Shown here: positions 23,376 to 31,115 of the stretch, one piece after another
How the letters are laid out: each line of letters begins with the position of its first letter
Numbering within the stretch: position 1 is the first letter of the stretch
Origin: a virus
Reading direction: 5' to 3' (one strand)
Virus record (IMG/VR): IMGVR_UViG_3300030102_003729
Coordinates: 1-42,900 of that record
Length of the DNA: 42,900 bases
The notes under the pieces: generated by a model
Told to the model about the DNA's origin: nothing
The model's input: the letters and a program-made list of their open reading frames with translations, nothing else
The model's database searches: none
Made by a program: the position numbers and the translations under genes

Positions 23376-23392
23376 TAGCATATAATATGCTA
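23376..23392. repeat. Perfect 17-bp inverted repeat between divergent genes
   Basis: TAGCATAT-A-ATATGCTA lies in the 88-nt space between the leftward ParB-like gene (start 23342) and the rightward DUF932 gene (start 23431). Position and symmetry fit an operator. It is unlike the TTGTTGAC palindrome. The leftward strand also has a TATAAT-like box just downstream of it. Confidence 0.55.
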
Positions 23393-23430
23393 TATTCAAT
23401 GTAAATAAATAATATTTTTTGGAGGGAAAT

Positions 23431-24465
23431 ATGATTAGTTATGATTATGAAACATTTAGTAAAAGTGTAAATAAAAATGCTTTATTAAGAGATGATACTA
23501 TAAGTAGTATGAAAAATTTTTTTGTTATTGATGGGAAACAAGCTGTATTGAATGGCAAAGTATATGATATGACAGAATCTTTCCATAACAATTTAGCTAG
23601 GAAATTTGACATACCTATTCATTATTATAGAAGAATAAAAAAGGAAGAACCTAAATTATTTGAAAAAACAATAAATACTTTGAACAAGAATAGTAATCCT
23701 CAAATGTTTAGAAAATATAGAGTAAAGAAAAAATTTAGACTTAAAAATATTATCAATGGTCAATCCTCTGGTAATTTAAGAGCATTATTGTCTGATAGAT
23801 ATAAGATAATGGACAACAAAGAAATACTAAAACATTTAGAACCTAAATTTGATAAAAAGAATTTTGTTTTATTATCTGGTTATGAAGACGAAAATGTTAT
23901 GAGTTGCAAGATTAGATTTAGTAATTTAATAGGTTCTGTAAGACAAGGAGATACTGTCTATGGTGGTATATACTTGAGAAATTCTGAAGTAGGTCGTTCC
24001 TCTCTGACTATATCAGCTTTAATATATAGATTAGTATGTACTAATGGCTTAATGATACCTAATACAGAAACGATATATAATACTTTTCATTTAGGTGCTA
24101 AAAACCCTATAAATTATACACCTAATTATATTGTACCAACTTCAGCTTTGGACAATATAGATTTAGTTATAAATCATTTATTGAGTAAAAATCTATTCAA
24201 AGATAAATTAGAGTCATTAAGACATACAACTACTCAATCCATCAAAAAAGTAAAATACGATAAGATAAAAGAATTTTATGCTACTACTGATGATGAGCAA
24301 GAAATGATTAAACAAGAATTTGAAACAGAAAATGATTTTACTTTATATGGTTTAATACAAGCATTTACATCTACTGCAAGAAAAATAAAAAATATACAAA
24401 GGTCTTTATACCTTGAAAAAATTGGCGGTAGATTAATTTATAATAGTGAGAAAATTTATATATAA
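23431..24465 (+). CDS. DUF932 phage/plasmid-like protein
   Basis: A 344-residue protein; the ATG at 23431 has GGAGGGAAAT upstream, so the longer TTG start at 23419 is rejected. It shows the DUF932 pattern: N-terminal LARKFDIPIHYYRRI (about residues 52-66), a NLRALLSDRYKIMDNKEIL block (about 113-131) that is the most typical part of the family, and YGGIYLRNSEVGRSSLTISALIYRLVCTNGLM (about 176-207). The family is common in phages and plasmids, often near replication genes; its molecular function is not established. It is followed at 3 nt by a small HTH-like gene. Promoter not clear; a palindrome lies upstream. Confidence 0.85.
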   Translation: MISYDYETFSKSVNKNALLRDDTISSMKNFFVIDGKQAVLNGKVYDMTESFHNNLARKFDIPIHYYRRIKKEEPKLFEKTINTLNKNSNPQMFRKYRVKKKFRLKNIINGQSSGNLRALLSDRYKIMDNKEILKHLEPKFDKKNFVLLSGYEDENVMSCKIRFSNLIGSVRQGDTVYGGIYLRNSEVGRSSLTISALIYRLVCTNGLMIPNTETIYNTFHLGAKNPINYTPNYIVPTSALDNIDLVINHLLSKNLFKDKLESLRHTTTQSIKKVKYDKIKEFYATTDDEQEMIKQEFETENDFTLYGLIQAFTSTARKIKNIQRSLYLEKIGGRLIYNSEKIYI

Positions 24466-24467
24466 AT

Positions 24468-24698
24468 ATGAGCAAGGAAGAGTTGAAAAGTATAGGTGTA
24501 AAACTTTATGCTTATGGGTGGCAAACACATTTAGCAAAAGCATTAGGTATTACACCTCAACACTTCCGTAGATATGTAAGCGGTAAATCAGTTATTCCAG
24601 AGTCTAAACAACAACATATTTATATGATGTATTTCTTATACAAGAATAATCTTTGGTATGATTTTCAAGCATATATTTTAAATAAAAAAATTAATTAA
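24468..24698 (+). CDS. Small HTH-like protein
   Basis: A 76-residue protein. Residues about 17-40 (GWQTHLAKALGITPQHFRRYVSGKSVIP) match the helix-turn-helix of XRE/Cro-type proteins: LAKALGI for helix 2 and the turn, then PQHFRRYVSG for the recognition helix. The C-terminal half is helical and aromatic-rich. It is a likely DNA-binding regulator, or accessory to the DUF932 protein it is coupled to. Its 3' end overlaps the convergent primase-helicase gene by 8 nt. Confidence 0.62.
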   Translation: MSKEELKSIGVKLYAYGWQTHLAKALGITPQHFRRYVSGKSVIPESKQQHIYMMYFLYKNNLWYDFQAYILNKKIN

Positions 24699-26460
24699 TC
24701 CACCAAGCATTTCTTGTATCTATCTCTTGTTTAATTTCTTCTGTAATTTTTTCTCTATAACTTCTTGTTCCTACATCATAAGTAAACAAGCATTCTCCAA
24801 TCTCTCCATATAAGCCTTGCTCCCTTATTTTTTTTACATATAATATTGTTTCATTATCTTCAAAATTTCTATGCACACACAATCCTATATCTGCCATGTT
24901 ATGCCAATGAGCTGAACCAGATATATCATACATACTTGGGACAGGATAAGTTCCATCATTTCCTCTTTGCATTTTTGCAGGGTGTGCAATAATCCAGACA
25001 GAAACATTATGTGTTCTGGCAAATCTTTTACAAGCTGAAATAATATCTTTTATATGTTCATCTTCTCTTTTAGTTCCTCTATCATTTACATCTATTTCAT
25101 TATAAGGGTCTATAACTATTCCTTGTATTCCTTCTCTGATAACTGTAACTCTTGCTTTTTCTAATATCCATTTTATAGTTGGTCTTTCATCTCTTGACTC
25201 TAAAAAGAAAAAATTTTGATTTAAATATTTCATAGCTTGTAATAATTCTGTTTCATTCATTTTTCTTGATGCTCCCTCTGTAAAAGGTAATTCCAAATAT
25301 TTTTCTGCTAATCTTGTTAAATGTCTTGGGGTAGAATGTTCTGGAGAAAATATTGCAAATTTCCATTTATGTAATTTACTAGCATTAATTAATATCTGGT
25401 CTAAAAAATTACTTTTTCCGTGATTAGGTATTCCTGTTACAACTGTAAAAGTTCCTGTCATTAATCTATAAACTGTATCTAAAACTTTGTAACCTGTAGT
25501 TAGAGGTCTATCTTCTTTCCCTTCATATAAATCAATTACTTGGTTTATGTAATCATTAGCTTTATATAAACCATCTACAGGGTATGGCTTTGCTTTCTCT
25601 ATAAATAATTTTACAGTATCTATTGCTCCATAAGTAAGAGCATCTGAAGCGTCTTTACAAGTTACATCTCCAATAAGAGTCATTGAACCCCAATCAACAG
25701 AACTACATCTATCTTTTCCAAATCTATGAGCTAACTCTAATGCCAATGCTTTCCCTGCCTCATCATTGTCCGTAGCTATAATTATATTTTTTTCTTTTGC
25801 TAAATCTTCTGCGTGTAATTTTAATGCTTCAAACCTAGCATCATCAGGTAAATACTTTGCTTCTTTAGGTGCCCCATCTGGCAAACTTACAACTTTCCTA
25901 TATCCACATTCATATAATGTTAGAACATCAAGTTCTCCTTCTACTATAATTAATGGTTCTTTTTTGTTTTCTTCTTTTGATAAAGAATCAATATTGAATA
26001 ATGTTCTTTGAGAATCTTTTGTCTGTCTAAACTCTTTGTCTATACTTCTAAATTTTTGATTAACAATTTTTTCTTTATAGTAATATGGAAAAATAGCAGT
26101 ATCTTTTTTTGTATTTCCAAAAGACATTTGTGTAAAAGTAATATTGAAATAGTCCAAAGTAATTTTTGATATTTTTCTATCATTAAAAAATTTTTCATAT
26201 TTATCATTTTTCTTTTTTCCCAAGTCTATATTTTTTGGAACTTGATAAACTTTTTTATCTGTATAAGGGTAGTAATGTCTTTTATGATGATTAGGAGAAT
26301 ATCCTCCACTATATCCACAATGATGACAATGCCAAACATAGCTATTATCACTTTCTAATGTAACTGAAAGACAAGGGTCTGATTTGTTCTTTCTTGTATG
26401 AGAGCATTTTGGACATCTTATTTTATTATTACCTATTCTTAAACTTGATATATTTATCAT
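24691..26460 (-). CDS. Primase-helicase (T7 gp4/Twinkle-like)
   Basis: A 589-residue protein that unwinds DNA at the fork and probably primes it. The N-terminal zinc-binding part has C16-x2-C19 and C45-x2-C48. The TOPRIM domain shows EPLIIVEGELDVLTLYECG with its Glu, and NIIIATDNDEAGK with DND. The helicase C-terminal half has Walker A GIPNHGKS (about residue 344), Walker B GIVIDPYNEID, a VWIIAHPAK motif and SGSAHWHNMADIG. All are characteristic of the RecA-like DnaB/T7 gp4 helicase family. No DNA polymerase lies beside it in the window. The start follows a short intergenic stretch after the replication-protein gene. Confidence 0.93.
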   Translation of the reverse strand: MINISSLRIGNNKIRCPKCSHTRKNKSDPCLSVTLESDNSYVWHCHHCGYSGGYSPNHHKRHYYPYTDKKVYQVPKNIDLGKKKNDKYEKFFNDRKISKITLDYFNITFTQMSFGNTKKDTAIFPYYYKEKIVNQKFRSIDKEFRQTKDSQRTLFNIDSLSKEENKKEPLIIVEGELDVLTLYECGYRKVVSLPDGAPKEAKYLPDDARFEALKLHAEDLAKEKNIIIATDNDEAGKALALELAHRFGKDRCSSVDWGSMTLIGDVTCKDASDALTYGAIDTVKLFIEKAKPYPVDGLYKANDYINQVIDLYEGKEDRPLTTGYKVLDTVYRLMTGTFTVVTGIPNHGKSNFLDQILINASKLHKWKFAIFSPEHSTPRHLTRLAEKYLELPFTEGASRKMNETELLQAMKYLNQNFFFLESRDERPTIKWILEKARVTVIREGIQGIVIDPYNEIDVNDRGTKREDEHIKDIISACKRFARTHNVSVWIIAHPAKMQRGNDGTYPVPSMYDISGSAHWHNMADIGLCVHRNFEDNETILYVKKIREQGLYGEIGECLFTYDVGTRSYREKITEEIKQEIDTRNAWWIN

Positions 26461-26484
26461 TATGTACTCCTATTATATTACATA

Positions 26485-27081
26485 TTAACCTGCGATGGTA
26501 TCTTTTCTTATCCTTGTAAAATTTTCATAGTCTAAATATATTTTTCTATTTAGATATGTTGATGCGTGAGGTATAAATTTTAAATCTGTATTTTTATTTT
26601 TCTTAATAAAATATTTTGTAAACCTCATAATATCTTCTGGTTCTGTTTTCTTTATAGCTTTATTCCAACATTCAAATGCGTAATATTTATTTTCTTGTCT
26701 TGGATATAATAACCAAAAATTGTTAAAGTCTTCTGTATATATATTATTCTTTTTGTTATTCTCTTTAAGGGTGGACACCTGTGTCCTAGAGGGGGTGGAC
26801 ATTTGTTGTATGTCATTAATTAATATTTTGTAATCATTCCTAATTTGTCTACCACTAGAATCAAATCTGCTAATAATTTTTATTAGGTTTTTTTCTTGTA
26901 AATTTTTTAAACTTCTTCTAGCTGTTCTTGGCGTACTATTCATAATATCTGCCAAATGATTTTCTGTAGCCCAAGCTACATTGTCCTCCTGTGCGTAATT
27001 ACAAAGCCAAGTAAGACAAAGTTTATCTGTGCAGTTAATGTCCTTAACTGTCTTGCTCCAAAGTAAACATTCTATGCTCAT
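26485..27081 (-). CDS. Replication protein with winged-helix N-terminus (helicase loader-like)
   Basis: The start at ATG 27081 is supported by GGAGAATCACT upstream, giving 198 residues. The N-terminal half has a winged-helix pattern: KLCLTWLCNYAQEDNVAWATENHLADIMNSTPRTARRSLKNLQEKNLIKII (about 20-70, key residues only), as in phage replication proteins O or DnaD/RepA-type factors. The C-terminal half (EDFNNFWLLYPRQENKYYAFECWNKAI) is a common DnaT/loader-type end. It sits immediately upstream of the primase-helicase in the same leftward unit, so origin binding or helicase loading is likely (inference). Confidence 0.72.
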   Translation of the reverse strand: MSIECLLWSKTVKDINCTDKLCLTWLCNYAQEDNVAWATENHLADIMNSTPRTARRSLKNLQEKNLIKIISRFDSSGRQIRNDYKILINDIQQMSTPSRTQVSTLKENNKKNNIYTEDFNNFWLLYPRQENKYYAFECWNKAIKKTEPEDIMRFTKYFIKKNKNTDLKFIPHASTYLNRKIYLDYENFTRIRKDTIAG

Positions 27082-27213
27082 AGTGATTCTCCATAAATTA
27101 CAATTATATACATATATGACAACTTGTGTATATTTTTTTTTTACATTATTTTGCATTTTTTTAAAAAAAGCCTAGATTTCTGGGAAAAAAAAGTTTATTT
27201 ATTTGTTCTTTTC

Positions 27214-27244
27214 TTGTTGACATAGTAAACAAATGTGATACTAT
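27214..27244 (+). promoter_or_regulatory. Rightward promoter overlapping shared palindrome (copy 3)
   Basis: TTGACA (27217-27222), 16-nt spacer, TACTAT (27239-27244). The palindrome TTGTTGAC-N3-GTAAACAA covers 27214-27232. In the leftward direction no good -10 follows, although AGAAATCTAG (27181-27172) is present. A CAAGGGG leader precedes the first gene at 27293. Confidence 0.65.
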
Positions 27245-27292
27245 GTATACATGATTAAGAAAAATTTAATAACTAAACAAGGGGATAAAAAA

Positions 27293-27787
27293 ATGACAAA
27301 CTTAATTAACAAAAACAAAACTATATCAATCGATACAAAATTAGGAAAGGTAGACATTTCTTATTTTGATTTAATCATCAAAGATTACTCAGATGCAGGA
27401 GAGGACCCATATTATATTGGACATGTTCAAGCTGTATTCAAGCAAGACAATCCTTGGTCAGCTATGTATTTCGCAGATAGAAATGAAGAAGACTGGGACA
27501 ATATGCAATCTTTCTTGAAGACTATAGAAGATGTTACCAAGAATATGATAAAGGAATCTTTTCCAGAATTGGAAGATGCAGAAATACATTATTCAGAACA
27601 AGGTATGCAGGGAAAGAACTTTATGGATATGGATATACACTTTATATCTAAACCTATCAACGGTGAAAAATTTGGGAGAGTTGACGAAGAAAGAACAAAC
27701 AAAGTTTTTTCAAAGATAGTTGGTGGAGATGACGAAGCAAGTATAATCTTCAAAGTTGACGAAGACAAAATGAAAAGCATAGCTTAA
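27293..27787 (+). CDS. Unknown early protein (164 residues)
   Basis: ATG 27293 is chosen because AAACAAGGGGAT lies just upstream, as in other early genes here; a longer reading from 27251 has no such site and starts close to the -10 box. The protein is acidic, with a central DPYYIGHVQAVFKQDNPWSAMYFADRNEEDWD stretch (key residues) and a C-terminal FKVDEDKMKSIA. I do not recognise a family. It is the first gene of a rightward early unit ending at the hairpin near 29.05 kb. Confidence 0.65.
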   Translation: MTNLINKNKTISIDTKLGKVDISYFDLIIKDYSDAGEDPYYIGHVQAVFKQDNPWSAMYFADRNEEDWDNMQSFLKTIEDVTKNMIKESFPELEDAEIHYSEQGMQGKNFMDMDIHFISKPINGEKFGRVDEERTNKVFSKIVGGDDEASIIFKVDEDKMKSIA

Positions 27788-27790
27788 CTG

Positions 27791-28039
27791 ATGACTAGAT
27801 TTACTAAAAGAAATATTCAACATTTTATGGAGCTTGTTAAATATATCAAAGTTGACAAGCTCTCACAAAAAGATTTTGAAAAAGAAATGGAAGATATTTA
27901 CAGAGGTATTTTTAGAGAAACTACATCTGGAGAATTTGTAACAGAAACTATGCCACACGAAAAAGAAAATTGGAGAATATACAAGCCAACACAAACAAGA
28001 GAAGAAGTTTTACAAATCATAAAAAAAGGAGATAAATAA
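27791..28039 (+). CDS. Unknown small protein (82 residues)
   Basis: A charged, mainly helical protein (RFTKRNIQHFMELVKYIKV, LSQKDFEKEMEDIYRGIFRE) ending in RIYKPTQTREEVLQIIKKGDK. It follows the 164-residue gene by 3 nt and ends directly before the next ATG. A segment of about 25 residues recalls the 42-residue ORF at 33511 (KY-SQKEY---V--LYQDIFR), so the two may be distant relatives. Function unknown. Confidence 0.6.
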   Translation: MTRFTKRNIQHFMELVKYIKVDKLSQKDFEKEMEDIYRGIFRETTSGEFVTETMPHEKENWRIYKPTQTREEVLQIIKKGDK

Positions 28040-28279
28040 ATGCACGAATGTATTGACAAAGAAAAAAAACTAAATGAAATATCTGGTATACTTGATAAAT
28101 TGAATAAGTCATTTATTCAGATAAGAGAAAGAACAGAAGACAATGATATAAATATTATATGTACTTCATCAATCCAAACAATTCAAAAAGCATTGTTAAC
28201 AACATACAAGCTATGGAAAGATGAAAAAGATGCTATAATTGAATTACAAAAATATGCTAAAGAGGAAAGCATCAAATGA
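28040..28279 (+). CDS. Unknown small helical protein (79 residues)
   Basis: The ATG follows AAAGGAGATAAATAA. The product is helical throughout and charged (CIDKEKKLNEISGILDKLNKS, IQTIQKALLTTYKLWKDEKDAIIELQKYAKEE). It overlaps the next gene by 4 nt (ATGA). No family recognised. Confidence 0.58.
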   Translation: MHECIDKEKKLNEISGILDKLNKSFIQIRERTEDNDINIICTSSIQTIQKALLTTYKLWKDEKDAIIELQKYAKEESIK

Positions 28280-28749
28280 ACATATTTTATTTAGATAACA
28301 ATCCTTATGAATGTGCTAGATTACATTGTGATAAACATTGTGTAAAAATGATAATTGAATATGCACAACTATTATCTACTGCACATAGAGTATTAGATAA
28401 TAATTATGAAGTTTACAAAATTGCACATCTAAACCATCCTAGCACTATTTGGACAAGAACCAATAAAGCAAATTACAAATGGCTTTCTATGTTATGGGTT
28501 TACCTATGCATTGAATATACTCATAGATATGGAAGAATACATATTACAGAAAAAAAATTAAGACATCATTTAATACACTCACCAAGAAATATTGCACTAG
28601 GAGAATTTTATGAACCTCCTCAATGTATGCCAGAAGATGTAAAAAGAGATTCTACTATTTTAGCTTATCAAGAATATTACAAAAAATATAAACGATACTT
28701 TGCTAGATGGACAAAAAGACCATTACCAAAATTTATGGAGGTAGCATAA
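28276..28749 (+). CDS. Conserved phage protein with HCDKHCVKM motif
   Basis: A 157-residue protein starting MNIFYLDNNPYECARLHCDK. The segment HCDKHCVKMIIEYAQLLSTAHR (about 17-38, key residues) followed by HLNHPSTIWTRTNKANYKWLS and CIEYTHRYG is a pattern I know from many phage genomes, including marine ones, without an established function. The invariant-looking His and Cys suggest a metal or catalytic site. A repair-glycosylase reading exists in some annotations, I believe, but I cannot support it from motifs. It is coupled to its neighbours by overlaps on both sides. Confidence 0.72.
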   Translation: MNIFYLDNNPYECARLHCDKHCVKMIIEYAQLLSTAHRVLDNNYEVYKIAHLNHPSTIWTRTNKANYKWLSMLWVYLCIEYTHRYGRIHITEKKLRHHLIHSPRNIALGEFYEPPQCMPEDVKRDSTILAYQEYYKKYKRYFARWTKRPLPKFMEVA

Positions 28750-29015
28750 TGCAAAATGTTTTTAGAAAAAAAGTAACAAAATTATATCAAGGATTTTTAG
28801 TAAGCATAAGAGATTACGAAAGAGATAAAGCAATAAAACAAGGTGGTATGATACTTATGCACGAAAATCAAACAATGTTTTTTTCTCCTAAAGCACTAAA
28901 AGAACTAAAGCCTAGTACTAAAATATTTAAATCTAAATTTGGCAAAGATTACAGACTTATTGACATAAGATGGAATCCAGATAATAATAAAAATCAAATA
29001 AGATTATTTTTTTAA
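28749..29015 (+). CDS. Unknown basic protein (88 residues)
   Basis: The start at ATG 28749 has a GGAGG site at 28737-28742 and overlaps the upstream stop (TAATG); a longer reading from 28707 is unlikely. The protein is basic with a beta-like pattern (VTKLYQGFLVSIRDYERDKA, GGMILMHENQTMFFSPKALKE, KDYRLIDIRWNPDNN). It is the last gene of this rightward unit, before the convergent hairpin. No family recognised. Confidence 0.6.
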   Translation: MQNVFRKKVTKLYQGFLVSIRDYERDKAIKQGGMILMHENQTMFFSPKALKELKPSTKIFKSKFGKDYRLIDIRWNPDNNKNQIRLFF

Positions 29016-29035
29016 TTTATTCATCTCCAAAATAT

Positions 29036-29063
29036 AATGCCTCTTATTTATTTAAGGGGCATT
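29036..29063. terminator. Bidirectional terminator-like hairpin
   Basis: AATGCCTCTTA (29036-29046) and TAAGGGGCATT (29053-29063) form an 11-bp stem with one G-U pair and a 6-nt loop, flanked by A/T-rich tracts. It lies between the convergent genes ending at 29015 and 29064. Confidence 0.65.
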
Positions 29064-29303
29064 TTAAAATAGTTTACGAAACCAAGCAATATACTGTAAA
29101 CGATAAAAACACAATATAAAAGTACATAAACTACTAGACAAACTAATAAGAACATAAAACTGCTTACTAAATATAATAGTAACAATAATGACTGTAAGAA
29201 CATCTGTAATATATACATCTTTTTTAAAATACCAACTTATACACATTCCGATTATGCAATACAAAGGTATACATAAATTATATGGTAATAAATAGTCTAT
29301 CAT
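29064..29303 (-). CDS. Small multi-pass membrane protein
   Basis: A 79-residue hydrophobic protein with two or three likely membrane segments (YNLCIPLYCIIGMCISWYF; VYITDVLTVIIVTIIF; FYVLISLSSSLCTFILCFY). It follows the 114-residue gene with a 4-nt overlap and ends at the hairpin. Its small size and hydrophobicity would suit a holin-like or superinfection-related role, but no motif shows this; a separate GTA-type holin is encoded at 38.2 kb. Confidence 0.6.
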   Translation of the reverse strand: MIDYLLPYNLCIPLYCIIGMCISWYFKKDVYITDVLTVIIVTIIFSKQFYVLISLSSSLCTFILCFYRLQYIAWFRKLF

Positions 29304-29644
29304 TTTACAAATATGTTTTTATCTGTATTTTTTTTTGTAACTTTTCTTTTTTTTTTTTGTTCCTCTGGTAATTCTATTTTATAAACAAAATTAGGTGGAG
29401 CAACAAAATAAATAAACTGTCTATGATAATAAACCATTATTTTTTTTTGTTTATGTAAACCCCATCTAAACTCTATTGCATTATCTTGTATGAGTAGTTT
29501 CATATATGTATATTTATTAGCATCTTCTTCTTGAGTAAATCGCCAAACTCTTTTTGCATTAAATACCATAGCATAAGGATTATCTCCTCCTTGCCTTTTC
29601 CATTTTATACCAATATCAAATTTAACTATTTTCGTGACATCCAT
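29300..29644 (-). CDS. Unknown protein (114 residues)
   Basis: A protein with a beta-rich, aromatic middle (FDIGIKWKRQGGDNPYAMVFNAKRVWRF, FRWGLHKQKKIMVYYHRQFIYFVAPPNFVYKIELP) and a Lys-rich C-terminus. It overlaps the EF-hand protein by 19 nt and the following membrane protein by 4 nt. No family recognised. Confidence 0.58.
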   Translation of the reverse strand: MDVTKIVKFDIGIKWKRQGGDNPYAMVFNAKRVWRFTQEEDANKYTYMKLLIQDNAIEFRWGLHKQKKIMVYYHRQFIYFVAPPNFVYKIELPEEQKKKRKVTKKNTDKNIFVK

Positions 29645-29958
29645 GCAGTAGCTCCCATATAAGCTCCAACAATTCCTGCTCCTGATATATAAAATAAATT
29701 ACTAATATCACTTAGTGCTTCTATTCTCTCTATGGTTACAAAAGGCATAAACATCATAGCAGTAAATAAACCCATTCCAACTAAACTAAAAGTTGCCATT
29801 CTTCTTTGGGCTCGGTGCTTTCTTAATTCATGTTCAAGTGTTTTTATTTCCTTCATATTTTCTATTTCTTCATCTGATACAATTCCATCTTTATTAACAT
29901 CATATTCAGCATATTTAGATTTTTTCTGAAGTTTTTTTTGTGTATTTTTTTGTTTCAT
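29626..29958 (-). CDS. Membrane protein with EF-hand-like calcium loop
   Basis: Read from ATG 29958 (110 residues); a reading from TTG 29997 adds 13 residues but has no better site. A basic N-terminus leads to DVNKDGIVSDEE (20-31), a full EF-hand loop with Asp1, Asn3, Asp5, Gly6, Val8 and Glu12. Then come a charged helix and two hydrophobic segments (about 54-76 and 87-107). A calcium-binding, membrane-bound protein is thus likely (inferred), perhaps in lysis control or as a virion membrane component. It overlaps the MT-A70 gene by 44 nt. Confidence 0.65.
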   Translation of the reverse strand: MKQKNTQKKLQKKSKYAEYDVNKDGIVSDEEIENMKEIKTLEHELRKHRAQRRMATFSLVGMGLFTAMMFMPFVTIERIEALSDISNLFYISGAGIVGAYMGATAWMSRK

Positions 29959-30532
29959 TTCCCCAAGTGTCCCAACCTTTATTTTCTGTTCTTGCAAACA
30001 ATTCTATTCTAGGTAAATCGCCACAAAGTGCAACTATTTTATCTCGTATTACATCTGGCTTTCTGCTATGCTCTCTGATTGGCTCGTATATAATTTGATG
30101 TATAGAATTAGATTGTTTTTTTATGCTACCCTTTTTAGCTATCAAACATATCTCTGCATTTGACCTAGTCCAATATCCTAAACCCATAAATGAGTCAAAA
30201 GAATCAGTAGGAAAAAAAGATGTCTGATTTATATTAAAATTTTTATTTGTTTTTATCCAAACAAAACCGCAAGTAGAATATTTAAAACCCCAATTTTTTA
30301 TTACTTCAAAACTTTCTTGTAAGATAGGAAATGTAACCCATAAAAATAGAATGCAATTCTTATCTATTATATTTTGTATTGGTAAATTTTTTATCCAGTC
30401 CATACTTTGACATTCATAATGATTATCTGCACTTTTTTTTTTGCCTTTATCTGAATAAGTTTTAAATGTCCAAGGGGGGTCTGCATATATTATATTATAT
30501 TTTTTATTGGGTAAATTTATTTGCCAAGACAT
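29915..30532 (-). CDS. MT-A70-family adenine methyltransferase
   Basis: Read from ATG 30532 (205 residues); the alternative TTG 30550 would add six residues. Motif IV is DPPW at 18-21 (YNIIYADPPWTFKTYSDKGK). It continues with HYECQSMDWIKNLP, ILFLWVTFPILQE and GFKYSTCGFVWIKTNK, which are marks of the MT-A70 family as used by many phages for N6-adenine methylation. The end EHSRKPDVIRDKIVALCGDLPRIELFAR...WDTWGNE (key residues) is highly characteristic. It may protect phage DNA from restriction. It overlaps the upstream unknown gene by 16 nt. Confidence 0.92.
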   Translation of the reverse strand: MSWQINLPNKKYNIIYADPPWTFKTYSDKGKKKSADNHYECQSMDWIKNLPIQNIIDKNCILFLWVTFPILQESFEVIKNWGFKYSTCGFVWIKTNKNFNINQTSFFPTDSFDSFMGLGYWTRSNAEICLIAKKGSIKKQSNSIHQIIYEPIREHSRKPDVIRDKIVALCGDLPRIELFARTENKGWDTWGNETKKYTKKTSEKI

Positions 30533-30822
30533 CTTTTGGTAAAAGAGCAATTTTTTTGTTCTTCAAAAAATATACTTCTTGTTCCATCTGGGTGTTCATA
30601 GGTACACATATGTCTTCCATCTCTATATTTATAGTCAATTAATTTACAATCAGATACCCTTTTATTAAAATCATCAATACTTTTTTTAATTGTATCATCG
30701 TGCTTATCTTCATTTGCACATACAATCAAATCACGCATAATATAATCACAAGCATTTGATAAAGTAGCAATAGGATTATAAGCAATAGACATAAATATTA
30801 CTGATGCAATAGTATCTATCAT
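30517..30822 (-). CDS. Unknown Cys-containing protein (101 residues)
   Basis: A protein with a hydrophobic N-terminus (MIDTIASVIFMSIAYNPIATL) that could be a membrane or export segment, then a charged part with several Cys (CANEDKHDD, CKLIDYKYRDGRHMCTYEHPDGTRSIFF, CSFTKRC). The Cys and N-terminal hydrophobic run might mean secretion with disulfides, which would be unusual for a gene set between a regulator and a methyltransferase. No family recognised. It starts with a 4-nt overlap to the HTH gene. Confidence 0.55.
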   Translation of the reverse strand: MIDTIASVIFMSIAYNPIATLSNACDYIMRDLIVCANEDKHDDTIKKSIDDFNKRVSDCKLIDYKYRDGRHMCTYEHPDGTRSIFFEEQKNCSFTKRCLGK

Positions 30823-31007
30823 TTGTAAATAAAATCATTTGCGGTTACTTCCCCATTAGTTAACTCTTGTATTTTTTTAAGATGTTCTTTTCTTGGAAAT
30901 CTTTGACCATAGAGCCATTTATGTATAGCACTAACGGATAACCCCAATTCATCAGCAAAGTCCTTGTGTGTCTTTCCTGCGTACTTTAAATAGCTATTTA
31001 ATCTCAT
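30819..31007 (-). CDS. Small Cro/CI-like HTH regulator
   Basis: A 62-residue protein consisting almost wholly of an XRE/Cro helix-turn-helix: KTHKDFADELGLSVSAIHKWLYGQRFPRKEHL (residues about 12-43, key residues), with LGLSVSAIHKWLYG as recognition helix region. It is divergent from the recombination operon, with the 108-nt space between holding promoters in both directions, so it may regulate both. The promoter for it reads TTGATG (31045-31040), 17-nt spacer and TATAAA (31022-31017). Confidence 0.8.
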   Translation of the reverse strand: MRLNSYLKYAGKTHKDFADELGLSVSAIHKWLYGQRFPRKEHLKKIQELTNGEVTANDFIYK

Positions 31008-31016
31008 AATATATAA

Positions 31017-31045
31017 TTTATAAATGTTTTTAATAAATACATCAA
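31017..31045 (-). promoter_or_regulatory. Leftward promoter candidate for Cro-like gene unit
   Basis: On the leftward strand TTGATG (31045-31040), 17-nt spacer, TATAAA (31022-31017), starting a few nt before the regulator's ATG at 31007, so the leader would be very short or absent. Confidence 0.45.
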
Positions 31046-31054
31046 TTAATTTCC

Positions 31055-31083
31055 TTGACTATGCACATTTTGTGTAATATTAT
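31055..31083 (+). promoter_or_regulatory. Rightward promoter candidate for recombination operon
   Basis: TTGACT (31055-31060), 17-nt spacer, TATTAT (31078-31083). It carries a different dyad, CACA-TTT-TGTG (31064-31074), not the TTGTTGAC palindrome. The leader ends in GCAAGGGG before ATG 31116. Confidence 0.5.
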
Positions 31084-31115
31084 GTTAATTTATAAAATAA
31101 AGCAAGGGGAAAAAC

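Noticed and set aside
28276-28749. Pyrimidine dimer DNA glycosylase
   Set aside because: Similar proteins may carry such a label, but I see no likeness to T4 DenV motifs, so the name was not used.
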